Shown: positions 25,543 through 36,215 of the stretch, piece after piece | How the letters are laid out: each line of letters starts with the position of its first letter | How positions within the stretch are numbered: the stretch's first letter is position 1 | NCBI GenBank assembly: GCA_032718475.1 | Contig: JAUCBJ010001288.1 | Coordinates: 1-37,616, forward strand | Source of the DNA: Nemertoderma westbladi | Lineage: Eukaryota; Xenacoelomorpha; Nemertodermatida; Nemertodermatidae | Direction: 5' to 3' | Length of the DNA: 37,616 nucleotides | The notes under the pieces: generated by a model | What the model saw: only the letters and a program-made list of their open reading frames with translations | The model's database searches: none | What the model was told of the DNA's origin: nothing | Made by a program: the position numbers and the translations under genes

Positions 25543-26940
25543 AACACCAATCTTCTGGACTCGCAAACCAGGAGGGCGTTAGACCGTTTTTGTACATGTT
25601 AATTCCAAGGAAACACCCGGAAAGTAACATGGGGGGGGGGGGGGGTTTGTTGCGGTAGCGGCCAAATGCTTGTATACTAAGGAATTTTGAGCAATAAAAG
25701 AAAGCGGCCAGCGGAAGGGAAGCTAATACAAATTGGCAAACCAAGACAGCAACAATAGATTTGGTCAGTACCAAATCTATTACATAAGGCAAGGGGGGAG
25801 GGGGGGGGGGGGGGCAACCTCACTAATATCCACACGGGAAGCTAATGGTGCAATATAGTGTAACTGTAAGTAGTAATATAACAATATGTGTATCCATATA
25901 ACCAAAGAAGGGGAAAGGTTTGGCAGTTGAACATTAATCAGCTAATTCAAACACTGGACCAATCAGAGCCTCTGAATCTGGAAAGGCTGGTGTTAGAGAT
26001 ATTGGTTGAGGGTATTGCATCACATTGTCATTATTAGCCAGTTGTGCGAGCAGATTAGATAGGTGTAGTGCTGTAGTGAACTAATTTGTACCGGTCAAGA
26101 TGGTCAGGTCAATACGGTACCAAGTCAGCTCAGTATGGTGTAATATCTAGTAGTAAAGTTATAAATCATTGATCACAATAATCAGTTAAGTTATCTATTA
26201 TTCACTTTCAACAAACATAATACATACTACAGTACTATAGTCTACAGAAACATCGAACTCTTTTAACCTCAATAACTCTATGAACGATCCATACTACCTG
26301 CCCGAGTACGATAGTTGCGCAATCCTACGCTTACGGTGCGCGCGCAAGCGCACAACTCCGCTACCGTAACAAATATACAATCAGACAATTGGCTAAAATC
26401 GGATTGATTAATCCTATCCAGATGGATTCATACAGTATAATCTCCAATGCAATGTATTTGTCATACTGTATATTGCCTTCTATTATGCGGCTATACATCA
26501 TATGTATACTGCAGTACTGTAGCTGTGTATGGGTACTGTACCTCACCAAGTAGGAATTCCAACTATTTTTTCATATAAACTATTTGCTCTTTCCTGTTCA
26601 CCGAAACCAATATCCGTAGATGTAACGGCTTGTCTCTAAGGCACCTTTTTATTAGGAGAGTTTGTGTTGGTCTATCAGTCCGTTGCTTTATTTCATAAAA
26701 CACACCAATTATTTATTCATATAAGCCGCTCCATTTACTAACATTGCGCTACTTTGCTTCCACTAAGCTGCAGCTGGTATTTAATGTTTATTAGGTTGCG
26801 TTTTATACAGTTTAAGTATGGCGTGTTAGTGTCGTTACATTCATTCGCAGAATATTGTATTTTAGTGCTTGAAGTATTTTGTAAACTAAAAAACTAAAAA
26901 TAACAAACTACTACTAAGTAAAAAACTAGTGACGGTCACT
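25543..26940. other. Intergenic region upstream of the fibrinogen-domain gene
   Basis: It contains poly-G runs (25631-25645 and 25793-25814), a perfect 12-bp inverted repeat (25754-25781) and otherwise AT-rich unique sequence. A short GC-rich patch with GCGCGCAAGCGC-type sequence lies at about 26330-26350. A TATA-like TTTATAC at 26802-26808 is a weak candidate core promoter for the gene starting at 26941. No coding sequence was recognised. Confidence 0.4.
25754..25781. repeat. Perfect inverted repeat, 12-bp stem and 4-bp loop
   Basis: AATAGATTTGGT and ACCAAATCTATT flank the loop CAGT. The repeat lies 11 bases before a G-rich run. Its function is unknown; it may be the end of a small palindromic element. 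Confidence 0.8.
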
Positions 26941-27039
26941 ATGTTCAAGGAAACTCTTCTACTTTTGACTCTTGCAGCTCTTCTTGCTGCTGTGGAGTGT
27001 TTGGGAGAGAGCCATGGGAACTCAACCGAAAGAGACAAT
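26941..27039 (+). CDS. Secreted fibrinogen-related protein, exon 1 (signal peptide)
   Basis: The 33-codon exon starts at ATG 26941. The encoded N-terminus has a short charged start and a hydrophobic core (LLLLTLAALLAAV), a typical signal peptide, then a polar segment with an N-glycosylation sequon (N27-S-T). The exon ends at GACAAT followed by GTAAGA, a good 5' splice site. The next exon begins in phase 0 at 33707 and continues the acidic sequence (DNDQEEVD). This join keeps the frame and supplies the start and signal peptide that the fibrinogen-domain frame lacks. There is no other candidate first exon nearby. The split is inferred from splice consensus and frame, without transcript evidence. 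Confidence 0.72.
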
Positions 27040-27404
27040 GTAAGATTGTTATTTAATGTATAATCAATGTGTTTGTAGAGCCACTGAAGTTCTAACTACA
27101 TTTACAATAAACTTTTGCTGTTAAAGTTTTACCAAAACCTGCCAATTGCGTTCTACTGTAAGTATGATTGGTGCCATTCAAGATTCTGTTTGACTGTTTG
27201 CAAAATTTACTGCTGTAACCTCTCTGCGTCTCAACTCCTCTCTGACATCCGTATCCTCTGCCAAGTTACACTGTTAAAACTACAGAGTTCATAAAATTAC
27301 ACATTAATAATAATAATAATATAAAAGTTACTTTTTCCAAACAAATTAGTTTCCCCTGCCGAAGGCATTCCATTTATTCCACCCAAGATAAATATGTATG
27401 TAGA

Positions 27405-30400
27405 CCTACATACCTACCGCTAAAAGACCCCCACTTGTTCCACTAAAGAAATATATGTACTGTAAATCTACCTACCGCAAAAAGGTCCCCACTTGTTCCA
27501 TTAAAGCCTTGTTAAATAAATGTGTGAGTAAGCCGACCTACCGCCAAAAGACCCCCACTTGCTCCACCAAAGCCTTGTTAAATAAATGTGTGAGAAAGCC
27601 TACCTACCGCTAAAAGATCCCCACTTGTTCCACTAAAGCCTTGTTAAATAAATGTGTGAGTAAGCCGACCTACCGCCAAAAAGACCCCCACTTGCTCCAC
27701 CAAAGCCTTGTTAAATAAATGTGTGAGTAAGCCGACCTACCGCCAACAGATCCCCACTTGCTCCACCAAAGCCTTGTTAAATAAATGTGTGAGTACGCCT
27801 ACCTACCGCCAAAAGACCCCCACTTGCTCCACCAAAGCCTTGTTAAATAAATGTGTGAGTAAGCCTACCTACCGCTAAAAGATCCCCACTTGTTCCACTA
27901 AAGCCTTGTTAAATAAATGTGTGAGTAAGCCGACCTACCGCAAAAAGATCCCCACTTGTTCCACTAAAGCCTTGTTAAATAAATGTGTGAGTAAGCCTAC
28001 CTACCGCTAAAAGATCCCCACTTGTTCCACTAAAGCCTTGTTAAATAAATGTGTGAGTAAGCCTACCTACCGCTAAAAGATCCCCACTTGTTCCACTAAA
28101 GCCTTGTTAAATAAATGTGTGAGTAAGCCGACCTACCGCAAAAAGATCCCCACTTGTTCCACTAAAGCCTTGTTAAATAAATGTGTGAGTAAGCCTACCT
28201 ACCGCTAAAAGATCCCCACTTGTTCCACTAAAGCCTTGTTAAATAAATGTGTGAGTAAGCCTACCTACCGCTAAAAGATCCCCACTTGTTCCACTAAAGC
28301 CTTGTTAAATAAATGTGTGAGTAAGCCGACCTACCGCTAAAAGATCCCCACTTGTTCCACTAAAGCCTTGTTAAATAAATGTGTGAGTAAGCCGACCTAC
28401 CGCAAAAAGATCCCCACTTGTTCCACTAAAGCCTTGTTAATTAAATGTGTGAGTAAGCCTACCTACCGCTAAAAGATCCCCACTTGTTCCACTAAAGCCT
28501 TGTTAAATAAATGTGTGAGTAAGCCTACCTACCGCTAAAAGATCCCCACTTGTTCCACTAAAGCCTTGTTAAATAAATGTGTGAGTAAGCCGACCTACCG
28601 CAAAAAGATCCCCACTTGTTCCACTAAAGCCTTGTTAAATAAATGTGTGAGTAAGCCTACCTACCGCTAAAAGATCCCCACTTGTTCCACTAAAGCCTTG
28701 TTAAATAAATGTGTGAGTAAGCCTACCTACCGCTAAAAGATCCCCACTTGTTCCACTAAAGCCTTGTTAAATAAATGTGTGAGTAAGCCGACCTACCGCA
28801 AAAAGATCCCCACTTGTTCCACTAAAGCCTTGTTAAATAAATGTGTGAGTAAGCCTACCTACCGCTAAAAGATCCCCACTTGTTCCACTAAAGCCTTGTT
28901 AAATAAATGTGTGAGTAAGCCTACCTACCACTAAAAGATCCCCACTTGTTCCACTAAAGCCTTGTTAAATAAATGTGTGAGTAAGCCTACCTACCGCTAA
29001 AAGATCCCCACTTGTTCCACTAAAGCCTTGTTAAATAAATGTGTGAGTAAGCCGACCTACCGCAAAAAGATCCCCACTTGTTCCACTAAAGCCTTGTTAA
29101 TTAAATGTGTGAGTAAGCCTACCTACCGCTAAAAGATCCCCACTTGTTCCACTAAAGCCTTGTTAAATAAATGTGTGAGTAAGCCTACCTACCGCTAAAA
29201 GATCCCCACTTGTTCCACTAAAGCCTTGTTAAATAAATGTGTGAGTAAGCCGACCTACCGCAAAAAGATCCCCACTTGTTCCACTAAAGCCTTGTTAAAT
29301 AAATGTGTGAGTAAGCCTACCTACCGCTAAAAGATCCCCACTTGTTCCACTAAAGCCTTGTTAAATAAATGTGTGAGTAAGCCTACCTACCGCTAAAAGA
29401 TCCCCACTTGTTCCACTAAAGCCTTGTTAAATAAATGTGTGAGTAAGCCTACCTACCGCTAAAAGATCCCCACTTGTTCCACTAAAGCCTTGTTAAATAA
29501 ATGTGTGAGTAAGCCGACCTACCGCAAAAAGATCCCCACTTGTTCCACTAAAGCCTTGTTAAATAAATGTGTGAGTAAGCCGACCTACCGCAAAAAGATC
29601 CCCACTTGTTCCACTAAAGCCTTGTTAAATAAATGTGTGAGTAAGCCTACCTACCGCTAAAAGATCCCCACTTGTTCCACTAAAGCCTTGTTAAATAAAT
29701 GTGTGAGTAAGCCTACCTACCGCTAAAAGATCCCCACTTGTTCCACTAAAGCCTTGTTAAATAAATGTGTGAGTAAGCCGACCTACCGCAAAAAGATCCC
29801 CACTTGTTCCACTAAAGCCTTGTTAAATAAATGTGTGAGTAAGCCTACCTACCGCTAAAAGATCCCCACTTGTTCCACTAAAGCCTTGTTAAATAAATGT
29901 GTGAGTAAGCCTACCTACCGCTAAAAGATCCCCACTTGTTCCACTAAAGCCTTGTTAAATAAATGTGTGAGTAAGCCGACCTACCGCTAAAAGATCCCCA
30001 CTTGTTCCACTAAAGCCTTGTTAAATAAATGTGTGAGTAAGCCGACCTACCGCAAAAAGATCCCCACTTGTTCCACTAAAGCCTTGTTAATTAAATGTGT
30101 GAGTAAGCCTACCTACCGCTAAAAGATCCCCACTTGTTCCACTAAAGCCTTGTTAAATAAATGTGTGAGTAAGCCTACCTACCGCTAAAAGATCCCCACT
30201 TGTTCCACTAAAGCCTTGTTAAATAAATGTGTGAGTAAGCCGACCTACCGCAAAAAGATCCCCACTTGTTCCACTAAAGCCTTGTTAAATAAATGTGTGA
30301 GTAAGCCTACCTACCGCTAAAAGATCCCCACTTGTTCCACTAAAGCCTTGTTAAATAAATGTGTGAGTAAGCCTACCTACCGCTAAAAGATCCCCACTTG

Positions 30401-32160
30401 TTCCACTAAAGCCTTGTTAAATAAATGTGTGAGTAAGCCGACCTACCGCAAAAAGATCCCCACTTGTTCCACTAAAGCCTTGTTAAATAAATGTGTGAGT
30501 AAGCCTACCTACCGCTAAAAGATCCCCACTTGTTCCACTAAAGCCTTGTTAAATAAATGTGTGAGTAAGCCTACCTACCACTAAAAGATCCCCACTTGTT
30601 CCACTAAAGCCTTGTTAAATAAATGTGTGAGTAAGCCTACCTACCGCTAAAAGATCCCCACTTGTTCCACTAAAGCCTTGTTAAATAAATGTGTGAGTAA
30701 GCCGACCTACCGCAAAAAGATCCCCACTTGTTCCACTAAAGCCTTGTTAATTAAATGTGTGAGTAAGCCTACCTACCGCTAAAAGATCCCCACTTGTTCC
30801 ACTAAAGCCTTGTTAAATAAATGTGTGAGTAAGCCTACCTACCGCTAAAAGATCCCCACTTGTTCCACTAAAGCCTTGTTAAATAAATGTGTGAGTAAGC
30901 CGACCTACCGCAAAAAGATCCCCACTTGTTCCACTAAAGCCTTGTTAAATAAATGTGTGAGTAAGCCTACCTACCGCTAAAAGATCCCCACTTGTTCCAC
31001 TAAAGCCTTGTTAAATAAATGTGTGAGTAAGCCTACCTACCGCTAAAAGATCCCCACTTGTTCCACTAAAGCCTTGTTAAATAAATGCGTGAGTAAGCCG
31101 ACCTACCGCTAAAATATCCCCACTTGTTCCACTAAAGCCTTGTTAAATAAATGTGTGAGTAAGCCTACCTACCGCTAAAAGATCCCCACTTGTTCCACTA
31201 AAGCCTTGTTAAAAAAATGTGTGAGTAAGCCTACCTACCGCTAAAAGATCCCCACTTGCTCCACCAAAGCCTTGTTAAATAAATGTGTGAGTAAGCCTAC
31301 CTACCGCTAAAAGATCCCCACTTGCTCCACCAAAGCCTTGTTAAATAAATGTGTGAGTAAGCCTACCTACCGCTAAAAGATCCCCACTTGCTCCACCAAA
31401 GCCTTGTTAAATAAATGTGTGAGTAAGCCTACCTACCGCTAAAAGATCCCCACTTGCTCCACCAAAGCCTTGTTAAATAAATGTGTGAGTAAGCCTACCT
31501 ACCACTAAAAGACACCCACTTGTTCCACTAAAGCCTTGTTAAATAAATGTGTGAGTAAGCCTACCTACCGCTAAAAGACCACCACTTGTTCCACTAAAGC
31601 CTTGTTAAATAAATGTGTGAGTAAGCCTACCTACCGCTAAAAGATCCCCACTTGTTCCACTAAAGCCTTGTTAAATAAATGTGTGAAGAAGCCTACCTAC
31701 CGCTAAAATATCCCCACTTGTTCCACTAAAGCCGTGTTAAATAAATGTGTGAGTAAGCCTACCTACTGTCGCAGTGTCCGAGTGGATACGGCGCCTGAAA
31801 TGCTTACACAATAGTGTTTGGTGGCGCAGGTTCGAATCCGACTAAAGGCTGTAGAAATTTCGCATTGTTGTGTCCCTAGGCAAGACACTTTAGACATTAG
31901 TGCCTACGCCAACCCAGCGGTATAATGGGAACCTAGCTTTGCTGGGGTAATGATAATAAAAGCGCTTTGAGTATGCTGAGCGTAGAAAAGCGCTATATAA
32001 ATAACCAATATTATATTATATTATTATTATTACCTACCGCTAAAAGATCCCTACTTGCTCCACCAAAGCCTTGTTAAATATATGTGTGAGTAAGCCTACC
32101 TACCGCTAAAAGACCCCCACTTGTTCCACTAAAGCCTTGTTAAATAAATGTGTGAGTAGA
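27405..32160 (+). repeat. 66-bp minisatellite array with higher-order structure
   Basis: The unit is about 66 bp: CCTACCTACCGCTAAAAGATC, then a CCCCACTTG(T/C)TCCAC(T/C)AAAG segment and CCTTGTTAAATAAATGTGTGAGTAAG. There are roughly 66 units before the SINE and two after it. The first units to about 27560 are diverged. In the middle of the array, units often follow an A-A-B pattern (198 bp), where B has CCGACC and CGCAAAAAG in place of CCTACC and CGCTAAAAG. Rare variants recur at 1650-bp spacing, showing a large internal duplication. Stops occur in the unit, so it is not coding. Confidence 0.95.
31767..32030 (+). mobile_element. tRNA-derived SINE inserted in the minisatellite
   Basis: 264 bp flanked by the 7-bp duplication TACCTAC (31760-31766 and 32031-32037), made from the minisatellite itself. 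The head resembles a class II (Ser/Leu) tRNA, with an A box TGTCCGAGTGG (31775-31785) and a perfect B box GGTTCGAATCC (31829-31839), which together form an internal Pol III promoter. A central part (CCCTAGGCAAGACACTTTA and CCAGCGGTATAATGGG) resembles conserved SINE core domains of invertebrates. The tail has AAAGCGCTATATAAATAACCA and then a TAT/TTA-rich run. It encodes no protein and depends on a LINE partner. Confidence 0.9.
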
Positions 32161-33600
32161 GTAAGCCTACCAGCCTTATTAAATAAATGTGTGAGTGAGC
32201 CTACCAGCCTTATTAAATAAATATGTGAGTAAGCCTACCTACCAGCCTTATTAAATAAATGTGTGAGTAAGCCTACCTACCAGCCTTATTAAATAAATGT
32301 GTGAGTAAGCCTACCAGCCTTATTAAATAAATGTGTGAGTAAGCCTACCAGCCTTATTAAATAAATGTGTGAGTAAGCCTACCAGCCTTATTAAATAAAT
32401 GTGTGAGTAAGCCTACCTACCAGCCTTATTAAATAAATGTGTGAATAAGCCTACCAGCCTTATTAAATAAATGTGTGAGTAAGCCTACCTACCAGCCTTA
32501 TTAAATAAATGTGTGAGTAAGCCTACCAGCCTTATTAAATAAATGTGTGAGTAAGCCTACCAGCCTTATTAAATATATGTGTGAGTAAGCCTACCAGCCT
32601 TATTAATAAATGTGTGAGTAAGCCTACCTACCAGCCTTATTAAATAAATGTGTGAGTAAGCCTACCTACCAGCCTTATTAAATGAATGTGTGAGTAAGCC
32701 TACCTACCGCTAAAAGACCCCCACTCGTTCCACTAAAGCCTTGTTAAATAAATGTGTGAGTAGAGTAAGCCTACCAGCCTTATTAAATAAATGTGTGAGT
32801 AAGCCTACCAGCCTTATTAAATAAATGTGTGAGTAAGCCTACCTACCAGCCTTATTAAATAAATGTGTGAGTAAGCCTACCAGCCTTATTAAATAAATGT
32901 GTGAGTAAGCCTACCAGCCTTATTAAATAAATGTGTGAGTAAGCCTACCAGCCTTATTAAATAAATGTGTGAGTAAGCCTACCTACCGACCTTATTAAAT
33001 AAATGTGTGAGTAAGCCTACCAGCCTTATTAAATAAATGTGTGAGTAAGCCTACCAGCCTTATTAAATAAATGTGTGAGTAAGCCTACCAGCCTTATTAA
33101 ATAAATGTGTGAGTAAGCCTACCAGCCTTATTAAATAAATGTGTGAGTAAGCCTACCAGCCTTATTAAATAAATGTGTGAGTAAGCCTACCAGCCTCTTA
33201 TTAAATAAATGTGTGAGTAAGCCTCCTACCAGCCTTATTAAATAAATGTGTGAGTAAGCCTACCAGCCTTATTAAATAAATGTGTGAGTAAGCCTACCAG
33301 CCTTATTAAATAAATGTGTGAGTAAGCCTACCAGCCTTATTAAATAAATGTGTGAATAAGCTTACCAGCCTTATTAAATAAATGTGTGAGTAAGCCTACC
33401 AGCCTTGTTAAATAAATGTGTGAGTAAGCCTACCAGCCTTATTAAATAAATGTGTGAGTAAGCCTACCAGCCTTATTAAATAAATGTGTGAGTAAGCCTA
33501 CCAGCCTTATTAAATAAATGTGTGAGTAAGCCTACCAGCCTTATTAAATAAATGTGTGAGTAAGCCTACCAGCCTTATTAAATAAATGTGTGAGTAAGTC
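32161..33600 (+). repeat. 34-bp derivative minisatellite
   Basis: Around 40 copies of GCCTACCAGCCTTATTAAAT-type units of 34 bp (38 bp when CCTACC is doubled). The unit equals the 66-bp unit with its central 32 bp (CGCTAAAAG to CACTAAA) removed. One full-length 66-bp unit reappears at about 32697-32764, with the same unusual GAGTAGAGTAAG junction as at 32155, 604 bp upstream. Confidence 0.93.
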
Positions 33601-33706
33601 TATACCTATGCAAAATTGCTTCATATTTTTATCTAATGATGAAAGCTAAAATATTATCGAATAAATAGATAAATAGTTGAAAGTTACGCAATAATTATTG
33701 TTTTAG

Positions 33707-34336
33707 GATAATGACCAAGAAGAAGTAGATCTGGCTACCACCCAAAGCATGTTAAACAAAAGAGGGTCGCTTCAGGACGGGATAAAGATTCAACAAAGAG
33801 TTGATGGATCTGTTGACTTTTACCGTATCTGGAACGAATACGTTAATGGATTTGGCAACCCGAATACCAATTTTTGGTTGGGGTTGGAGGAGATCCACGA
33901 GCTGAGTAAAGGCGGGGTGAAATTGAGGGTCGATTTGTGGTTCACTGGAAAGGGTTATGAAGATCCCAATTACGGAGGGGCTCAAGATAATGGAATAGTG
34001 AAGTTTTACACCAACGAACACAAATACGCGGAATACGACAACTTCTCTATCGGATCAGCTGCAACTAATTATCGCCTAGATGTATCCGGTTACCATGGTA
34101 CTGCTGGTGACTCATTGAGGATCCAAAACGGTGATCAATTCACTACCAAGGACCGCGATAATGACCCTGATCGACTCAACTGCGCCGTAGAACTTACTGG
34201 GGCGTGGTGGTACAACAGCTGCGCGACCAGTAACTTGAACGGAGAATATGGTGCGCAGTATGGGAAAGGACCTCATTGGTATTCTTTTACTAGATGGAGT
34301 CCGGCTTCTCGAGTTGAAATGAAGATTTGGATTTAG
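33707..34336 (+). CDS. Secreted fibrinogen-related protein, exon 2 (partial fibrinogen C-terminal domain)
   Basis: 209 codons follow the TTGTTTTAG acceptor. The ATG at 33749 is internal. With exon 1 the protein is 242 aa. Fibrinogen-domain motifs: RVDGSVDFYRIWNEY, NFWLGLEEIHELS, KYAEYDNFSI, GYHGTAGDSLRIQNGDQF, the calcium-loop sequence DRDNDPDRLNCA with its disulfide partner in WWYNSC, then SNLNGEY and EMKIWI. The P-domain pocket that binds carbohydrate or acetyl groups in ficolins and tachylectins is therefore present, suggesting a secreted lectin of innate immunity. Two oddities: the N-terminal subdomain (the G-x-Y...CDM...GGWT part with its Cys) is missing, and about 17 extra residues (around GYEDPNYGGAQDNG) sit between the LRVDL strand and YAEYDNF. 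No collagen or coiled-coil region is present. Confidence 0.88.
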   Translation, partial: DNDQEEVDLATTQSMLNKRGSLQDGIKIQQRVDGSVDFYRIWNEYVNGFGNPNTNFWLGLEEIHELSKGGVKLRVDLWFTGKGYEDPNYGGAQDNGIVKFYTNEHKYAEYDNFSIGSAATNYRLDVSGYHGTAGDSLRIQNGDQFTTKDRDNDPDRLNCAVELTGAWWYNSCATSNLNGEYGAQYGKGPHWYSFTRWSPASRVEMKIWI

Positions 34337-34625
34337 TAAAACTGTAAGTTTTATATAAAATTACTGAATAATTTCAATAGAGTTGCGTTGGAAACTAACT
34401 TTTATATTTAATTATAAAATTAATTTTTATTCTACGAGTAAAACCACTTGCCGCGGGTAGGAAACGCAATGTGTGAACAATTTAATATTAAAGATTTAAT
34501 TTTATTTCACTAAATTCCTAATGACCTCCATCACCATCTCTATGAAATATTCTGCTATTTGGTTGCTTTAAAGTATTTCGTATAACATTTCTATATGGAA
34601 AATAAATAAACAATGAGTGATTCCA
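34337..34625 (+). terminator. 3' UTR with polyadenylation signals
   Basis: The AT-rich sequence after the stop has two overlapping AATAAA signals at 34601-34610, giving a 3' UTR of about 290 nt. An ATTAAA near 34487 is a possible earlier signal. Confidence 0.5.
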
Positions 34626-35628
34626 TTCAAATTCGACAAATCTCGGTGGCACTCATTTTTTTAAAATGATTCGATCTTTACCAAATTTACAGGGTCTGAC
34701 GATATTGCTATTATTAAGTTATGTTGAAAATTTCAACAAATTTGGTTCATTAGAACCGAAGTTATGGCCATTTTAAATTTCGTGTTTTTAATAAAATTCA
34801 ATATTTTCAAAAATAAAACTTGATGTAACTTTGGTGTACATAGTCCCCAGGATTTCAAACACACATCAAATTATAATATATGAGTAGTACTGTTTGCTAC
34901 TGAAAGCCCGAAGAACAACAATTTTTAAAACCAATTTTATTTTTTACTTTAATTTGGTCATCATTTTATATTTTCCAATAATATACCCCAATTTAATAGT
35001 TAATTTTATTCACTTCAGAATTAGATAATTAACCAAGCTTTGCGGCAACTTTATACATACACTATTTATAAACCAGATTATATTTATTATAAACATCAAT
35101 TATCAATATAAGCGTTTTTATAATTAATTTAATTTAGCAAAAATGTCAAAAAGTCGTTTTTTAAAAGTGCCTGTACAAATGAATTTTTAATTAATATTTG
35201 GTATGTAAGTTCATTGTAGATAATTAAATCGATGTAGAAAGTGTGAATAGATAACGGGCTTTAGCGTTGATTTAATTTACATTCAAAGTTTAGTGCGGGG
35301 CGGCATTTCTTCAAACAAACCGCCCATTGATTGACAGCCAACTAGTAGCGCCTCTCTGCTGGAGATCGCTGCTCCAGCTCTGCTTTAGGCTTTTAGCGGC
35401 AGTCCAGTTAGTTAGACTTGGTTTCTCTGTTCAGAGTTCGGCTCCCAGCAACTTGATTCACTCGGATTAAACTTTCGGTTCTACTTAAATTCTCAAGTTC
35501 GTTATGTTAACATAGATTATGATTTGGAAATACATAATTTTGTTACGTTTTTAACATAAATTTAAACTTGTAATACAATAAGTCTAATATAAGATAAATA
35601 ATAAGTAATAATAGGGTGTAAACGTTAA
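34626..35628. other. Intergenic region
   Basis: It is AT-rich with no gene recognised. The part 34640-34800 (with TTTGGTTCATTAGAACCGAAG) has the look of a dispersed repeat but cannot be assigned. A GC-richer island at 35290-35470 contains a small stem (CTGGAG, seven-base loop, CTCCAG at about 35360) and could be the edge of an unrecognised retroelement or a promoter. Confidence 0.35.
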
Positions 35629-36215
35629 GCAGACAGTGGTGCAGACAGTGGTGCAGACAGTGGTGCAGACACTGGTGCATACAGTGGTGCAGACACTCGT
35701 GCAGACAGTGATGCAGACAGTGGTGCAGACAGTGGTGCAAACACTGTTGCAGACAGTGGTGCATACAGTGGTGCAGACACTGGTGCATGCAGTGGTGCAT
35801 ACAGTGGTGCAGACACTGGTGCATGCAGTGGTGCATGCACTGGTGCAGACAGTGGTGCAGACACTGGTGCAGACAGTGGTGCAAACACTGGTGTAGACAG
35901 TGGTGCAGACAGTGGTGCTACCACTGGCGCAGACAGTGGTGCATACAGTGGTGCAGACACTCGTGCAGACAGTGGTGCATACAGTGGTGCAGACACTGAT
36001 GTATACAGTGGTGCAGGCACTGGTGCATACAGTGGTGCAGACACTGGTGCAGACACTGGTGTAGACAGTGGTGCAGACAGTGGTGCAGACACTGGTGCAG
36101 GCATTAGTGCAGACACTGGTGCAGACAGTGGTGCAGACAGTGGCGCAGATAGTGGTGCAGACAGTGGTGCAGACAGTGGTGTAGACATTGGTGCAGATAG
36201 TGGTGCAGACAGTGA
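35629..36215 (+). repeat. 12-bp tandem repeat array, GCAGACAGTGGT orientation
   Basis: About 49 units of 12 bp, mostly GCAGACAGTGGT alternating with GCAGACACTGGT and GCATACAGTGGT. A TAA sits directly before the array in the GCA frame. The unit has no stop codon in any of six frames, so long open frames on both strands are expected by chance and do not show a gene. There is no ATG with a plausible upstream context. Confidence 0.95.

Larger units (their letters stand above)
27040..33706 (+). other. Intron of the fibrinogen-related gene (6.67 kb), mostly minisatellite
   Basis: It begins GTAAGA and ends TTGTTTTAG. About 6.2 kb is a tandem array (27405-33600) with one SINE. The non-repetitive parts are 27040-27404, with a short (AAT)n near 27305-27320, and 33601-33706. 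No exon coding for the missing N-terminal part of the fibrinogen domain could be found in the unique parts. Confidence 0.7.

Noticed and set aside
25001-25792. Open frames with GAAAPKP-type and GPGQFPPG-type repeats
   Set aside because: They are translations of the hairpin minisatellite and the G-rich array. The units differ in length and break the frame.
27080-27157. An extra exon in the lectin intron, between TTTGTAG and a strong GTAAGTAT donor
   Set aside because: It has an in-frame TGA after two codons when joined in phase 0, and its translation shows no fibrinogen-domain similarity.
31767-31840. A free tRNA-Ser/Leu gene
   Set aside because: A and B boxes are good, but the acceptor and anticodon regions do not fold cleanly. 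The sequence continues into a SINE body with a target duplication around the whole 264 bp.
27405-33600. CRISPR-like regular repeats
   Set aside because: The repeats are head-to-tail with no unique spacers, the genome is animal-like, and no Cas genes are present. It is a minisatellite.
35543-36188. Long open frames of PLSA, HCLH, QTVV and RQWC repeats
   Set aside because: The 12-bp unit lacks stops in all six frames, so these frames follow from the repeat. There is no supporting start context or non-repeat coding part.
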